From Prosthecobacter debontii (GTDB lineage: Bacteria; Verrucomicrobiota; Verrucomicrobiia; Verrucomicrobiales; Verrucomicrobiaceae), in contig CAMAQH010000004.1 in the NCBI GenBank assembly GCA_945860295.1, forward strand, positions 124,001 through 188,000: a stretch of 64,000 bases of DNA, given 5' to 3'. Under the pieces are notes generated by a model. That model was not told the DNA's origin. It searched no databases and was given only the letters and a program-made list of their open reading frames with translations. Shown here in pieces: positions 62,833 through 64,000 of this stretch; within the stretch, counting starts at the first letter, position 1; every line of letters begins with the position of its first letter. The translations under genes and the position numbers were made by a program.

Positions 62833-63333
62833 ATGGCATTGCTAATCACCGCTGAACTGGAAAGCCAAATGGACGAGGTGATCACGCATTACCCCGTCTC
62901 CAAACGCAGTGCCGTGCTGCCGCTCCTGCATTTGATCCAGGAGCACATGCGCTTTATCGGTGATGAAGCCGTGAACTGGGTAGCGACGAAGCTCAGCCTC
63001 GAACCGATTCAAGTGCTTGAGGTCGTCACCTTTTATCCAGGATTTCGTCAGACTGCCCCAGGTAAGTTTCATATACGCGTCTGTCGCACATTATCGTGCG
63101 CCATGGCAGGCAGCTACGAACTCATGGATGCGCTTTGTGCAGCCGCAAAGATCGACCGAAGCCATTGCGATCACCATCACCCGATCGCCGTCAGTGAAGA
63201 CGGGAAATATAGCATCGAGTTCGCTGAATGTTTGGCGAGTTGCGGCTTCGGTCCCGTCTGCATGGTGGAAGATGACTTCCATGAGAAGGTTCTTCCGACT
63301 CAAGCGGCAGATTTACTCGCCAAGTATGCGTAA
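62833..63333 (+). CDS. nuoE: NADH-quinone oxidoreductase subunit E
   Basis: The 24-kDa subunit of complex I, 166 residues, carrying a 2Fe-2S cluster in the NADH-input module. The four cysteines are readable: HIRVCRTLSC (about 82-87) and later ECLASCGFGPVC. The thioredoxin-like fold and helical N-terminus (KRSAVLPLLHLIQEHMRFI) match the family. nuoF and nuoG would normally follow but a terminator and a convergent pilin gene do, so the pair nuoDE is a stand-alone unit here. Confidence 0.96.
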   Translation: MALLITAELESQMDEVITHYPVSKRSAVLPLLHLIQEHMRFIGDEAVNWVATKLSLEPIQVLEVVTFYPGFRQTAPGKFHIRVCRTLSCAMAGSYELMDALCAAAKIDRSHCDHHHPIAVSEDGKYSIEFAECLASCGFGPVCMVEDDFHEKVLPTQAADLLAKYA

Positions 63334-63337
63334 TAAA

Positions 63338-63365
63338 AAACGCGACCCTCGAAAGGATCGCGTTT
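63338..63365. terminator. bidirectional hairpin terminator between nuoE and pilin gene
   Basis: AAACGCGA-CC pairs with GG-(A)-TCGCGTTT around a 7-nt loop, with one bulged A. A-runs on the left and TTTGATGG on the right allow function on both strands. It starts a few bases after the nuoE stop and separates convergent genes. Confidence 0.75.
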
Positions 63366-63400
63366 GATGGTTCAGCTTGCTTGAGGCGCGTAGCTTAGAA

Positions 63401-64000
63401 TTAACGCCAAGAAACGATGTCGTCTTTGGTGTTGATCGTTTTGTCAGGTCCTGTGCACTGCACTCCTGTGCTCGAAGAAAGATACTGTGGAGCACGAGCT
63501 GAAATTCGCTGATCAATGTTGGTAGCATCAGGATTGGTGATTCGATTGTCATAGTTTGTGTCGAGAAGGATCTGGTAGGCTTGCCCCCAGATATCAACGA
63601 GCTTCAAAGGCGCGCCACCAGCTCCATTACTCGGATCGATAATGCCAAACGACTGGCCATTTTTAGCAAAGGGCAGATCGATGTATTTAATGTTACGCTT
63701 ATTCATCGTCGAGCTTGAGCCTTCACCCTCTGCTGCCATTAGTACGGTGATGATACTGTTGGTGCCATCTGTTCTAATTGGATCAATATCTTCGCCGCCA
63801 CTTGCACCGGAAAGATCGACAGGAAAGCGATTGTACTCCGTGCGGTAGTGTCCGATCGCCACCTGCACATCCTTCATCGTGGCCTTGATACGGAGTGTGT
63901 TAGCCATCTCCATAACCTTATTGGTCACGGGCACTGCAAGCGATGCGAGAATCGCTATGATGGTGATAACGACGAGCAGCTCGACGAGAGTGAAGCCTGA
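63401..64000 (-). CDS. type II secretion/type IV pilin-like protein, partial
   Basis: The frame is open from the TAA near 63401 through the right window edge. At the edge it encodes GFTLVELLVVITIIAILAS, the class III prepilin signal with glutamate at mature position 5 and Phe at +1, cleaved by PilD-type peptidase. The body is a pseudopilin: DVQVAIGHYRTEYNRFPVDL, LVDIWGQAYQILLDTNYDN, and a C-terminal TGPDKTINTKDDIVSWR that resembles GspG. Only the leading residues before Gly are outside. It belongs to a type II secretion or pilus system of the phylum's large pseudopilin group. Confidence 0.9.
   Translation of the reverse strand, partial: SGFTLVELLVVITIIAILASLAVPVTNKVMEMANTLRIKATMKDVQVAIGHYRTEYNRFPVDLSGASGGEDIDPIRTDGTNSIITVLMAAEGEGSSSTMNKRNIKYIDLPFAKNGQSFGIIDPSNGAGGAPLKLVDIWGQAYQILLDTNYDNRITNPDATNIDQRISARAPQYLSSSTGVQCTGPDKTINTKDDIVSWR

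Noticed and set aside
1-64000. CRISPR arrays, rRNA, insertion sequences or integrases
   Set aside because: No regularly spaced direct repeats with spacers, no rRNA signatures and no transposase or integrase motifs were seen in the reading.

Overview
The window reads as a chromosomal stretch of a Gram-negative, GC-rich member of the Verrucomicrobiota, most like the Verrucomicrobiaceae (Prosthecobacter and relatives). This is inferred from gene content: Tat-exported Gfo/Idh/MocA oxidoreductase and DUF1501 proteins, ceramidase-like secreted enzymes, a TonB receptor, TolC/HlyD/ABC exporter parts, a formylglycine-enzyme-like (SUMF1) fold and scattered nuo genes. No rRNA, CRISPR array, transposase or integrase was seen. 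One tRNA-Arg(TCT) lies at 3056-3128.

Layout. 1-3052: the edge of an unknown gene, then secreted Gfo/Idh/MocA and DUF1501 proteins. 3056-4130: a tRNA and a decayed radical SAM gene. 4210-11338: a compact same-strand run of formate-THF ligase, a MurU/AmgK-like pair (cell-wall sugar recycling), an RlmM-like methyltransferase, an L,D-transpeptidase and a DinG helicase. 11647-13358: an MscS channel with a cyclic-nucleotide-binding domain and an orphan RelB-like antitoxin. 13415-19165: two ceramidase-like genes (one fused to an esterase), a DUF1501 protein and a broken hydrolase. 19185-22628: a TonB receptor, a PepSY membrane protein and a small CPLC protein. 22845-31423: an ABCG-type transporter, a secreted TPR protein, DUF2237, several hypothetical genes (one interrupted by an in-frame TGA), a LuxR remnant, a CII-like regulator and DedA.

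31425-33701 is a SulP transporter fused to a beta-carbonic anhydrase. 33844-43867 is a leftward, translationally coupled operon: a small secreted protein, two right-handed beta-helix proteins, one conserved unknown, then ABC exporter, HlyD, TolC and a DUF6268 outer-membrane barrel. Its ABC subunit has lost the Walker A lysine. A divergent NhaR-like LysR regulator faces this operon. 45142-50225 holds two more SulP transporters (the second with an NTF2-like tail), a Phd antitoxin with a frameshifted toxin, and an SPFH protein. 50276-50972 is a broken nucleotidyltransferase with a 59-residue partner.

51804-56967 is a leftward signalling operon: TPR protein, a receiver-like/pseudokinase/TM/SUMF1 protein, a NarL-type response regulator and a NarX-type histidine kinase. 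57020-63333 carries pabB, a small hypothetical gene, a thrombospondin-3-repeat remnant, ilvD, and an isolated nuoD-nuoE pair preceded by a perfect CRP-type palindrome. The window ends inside a type IV pilin-like/GspG-like gene.

Three themes stand out. First, the exporter operon with beta-helix cargo candidates. Second, three SulP permeases within 18 kb, one fused to carbonic anhydrase, which suggests bicarbonate handling. Third, at least six disabled genes (radical SAM, hydrolase, LuxR, toxin, nucleotidyltransferase, TGA-split gene) sit among intact housekeeping genes. All functional assignments rest on reading motifs and family resemblance; no searches were run.
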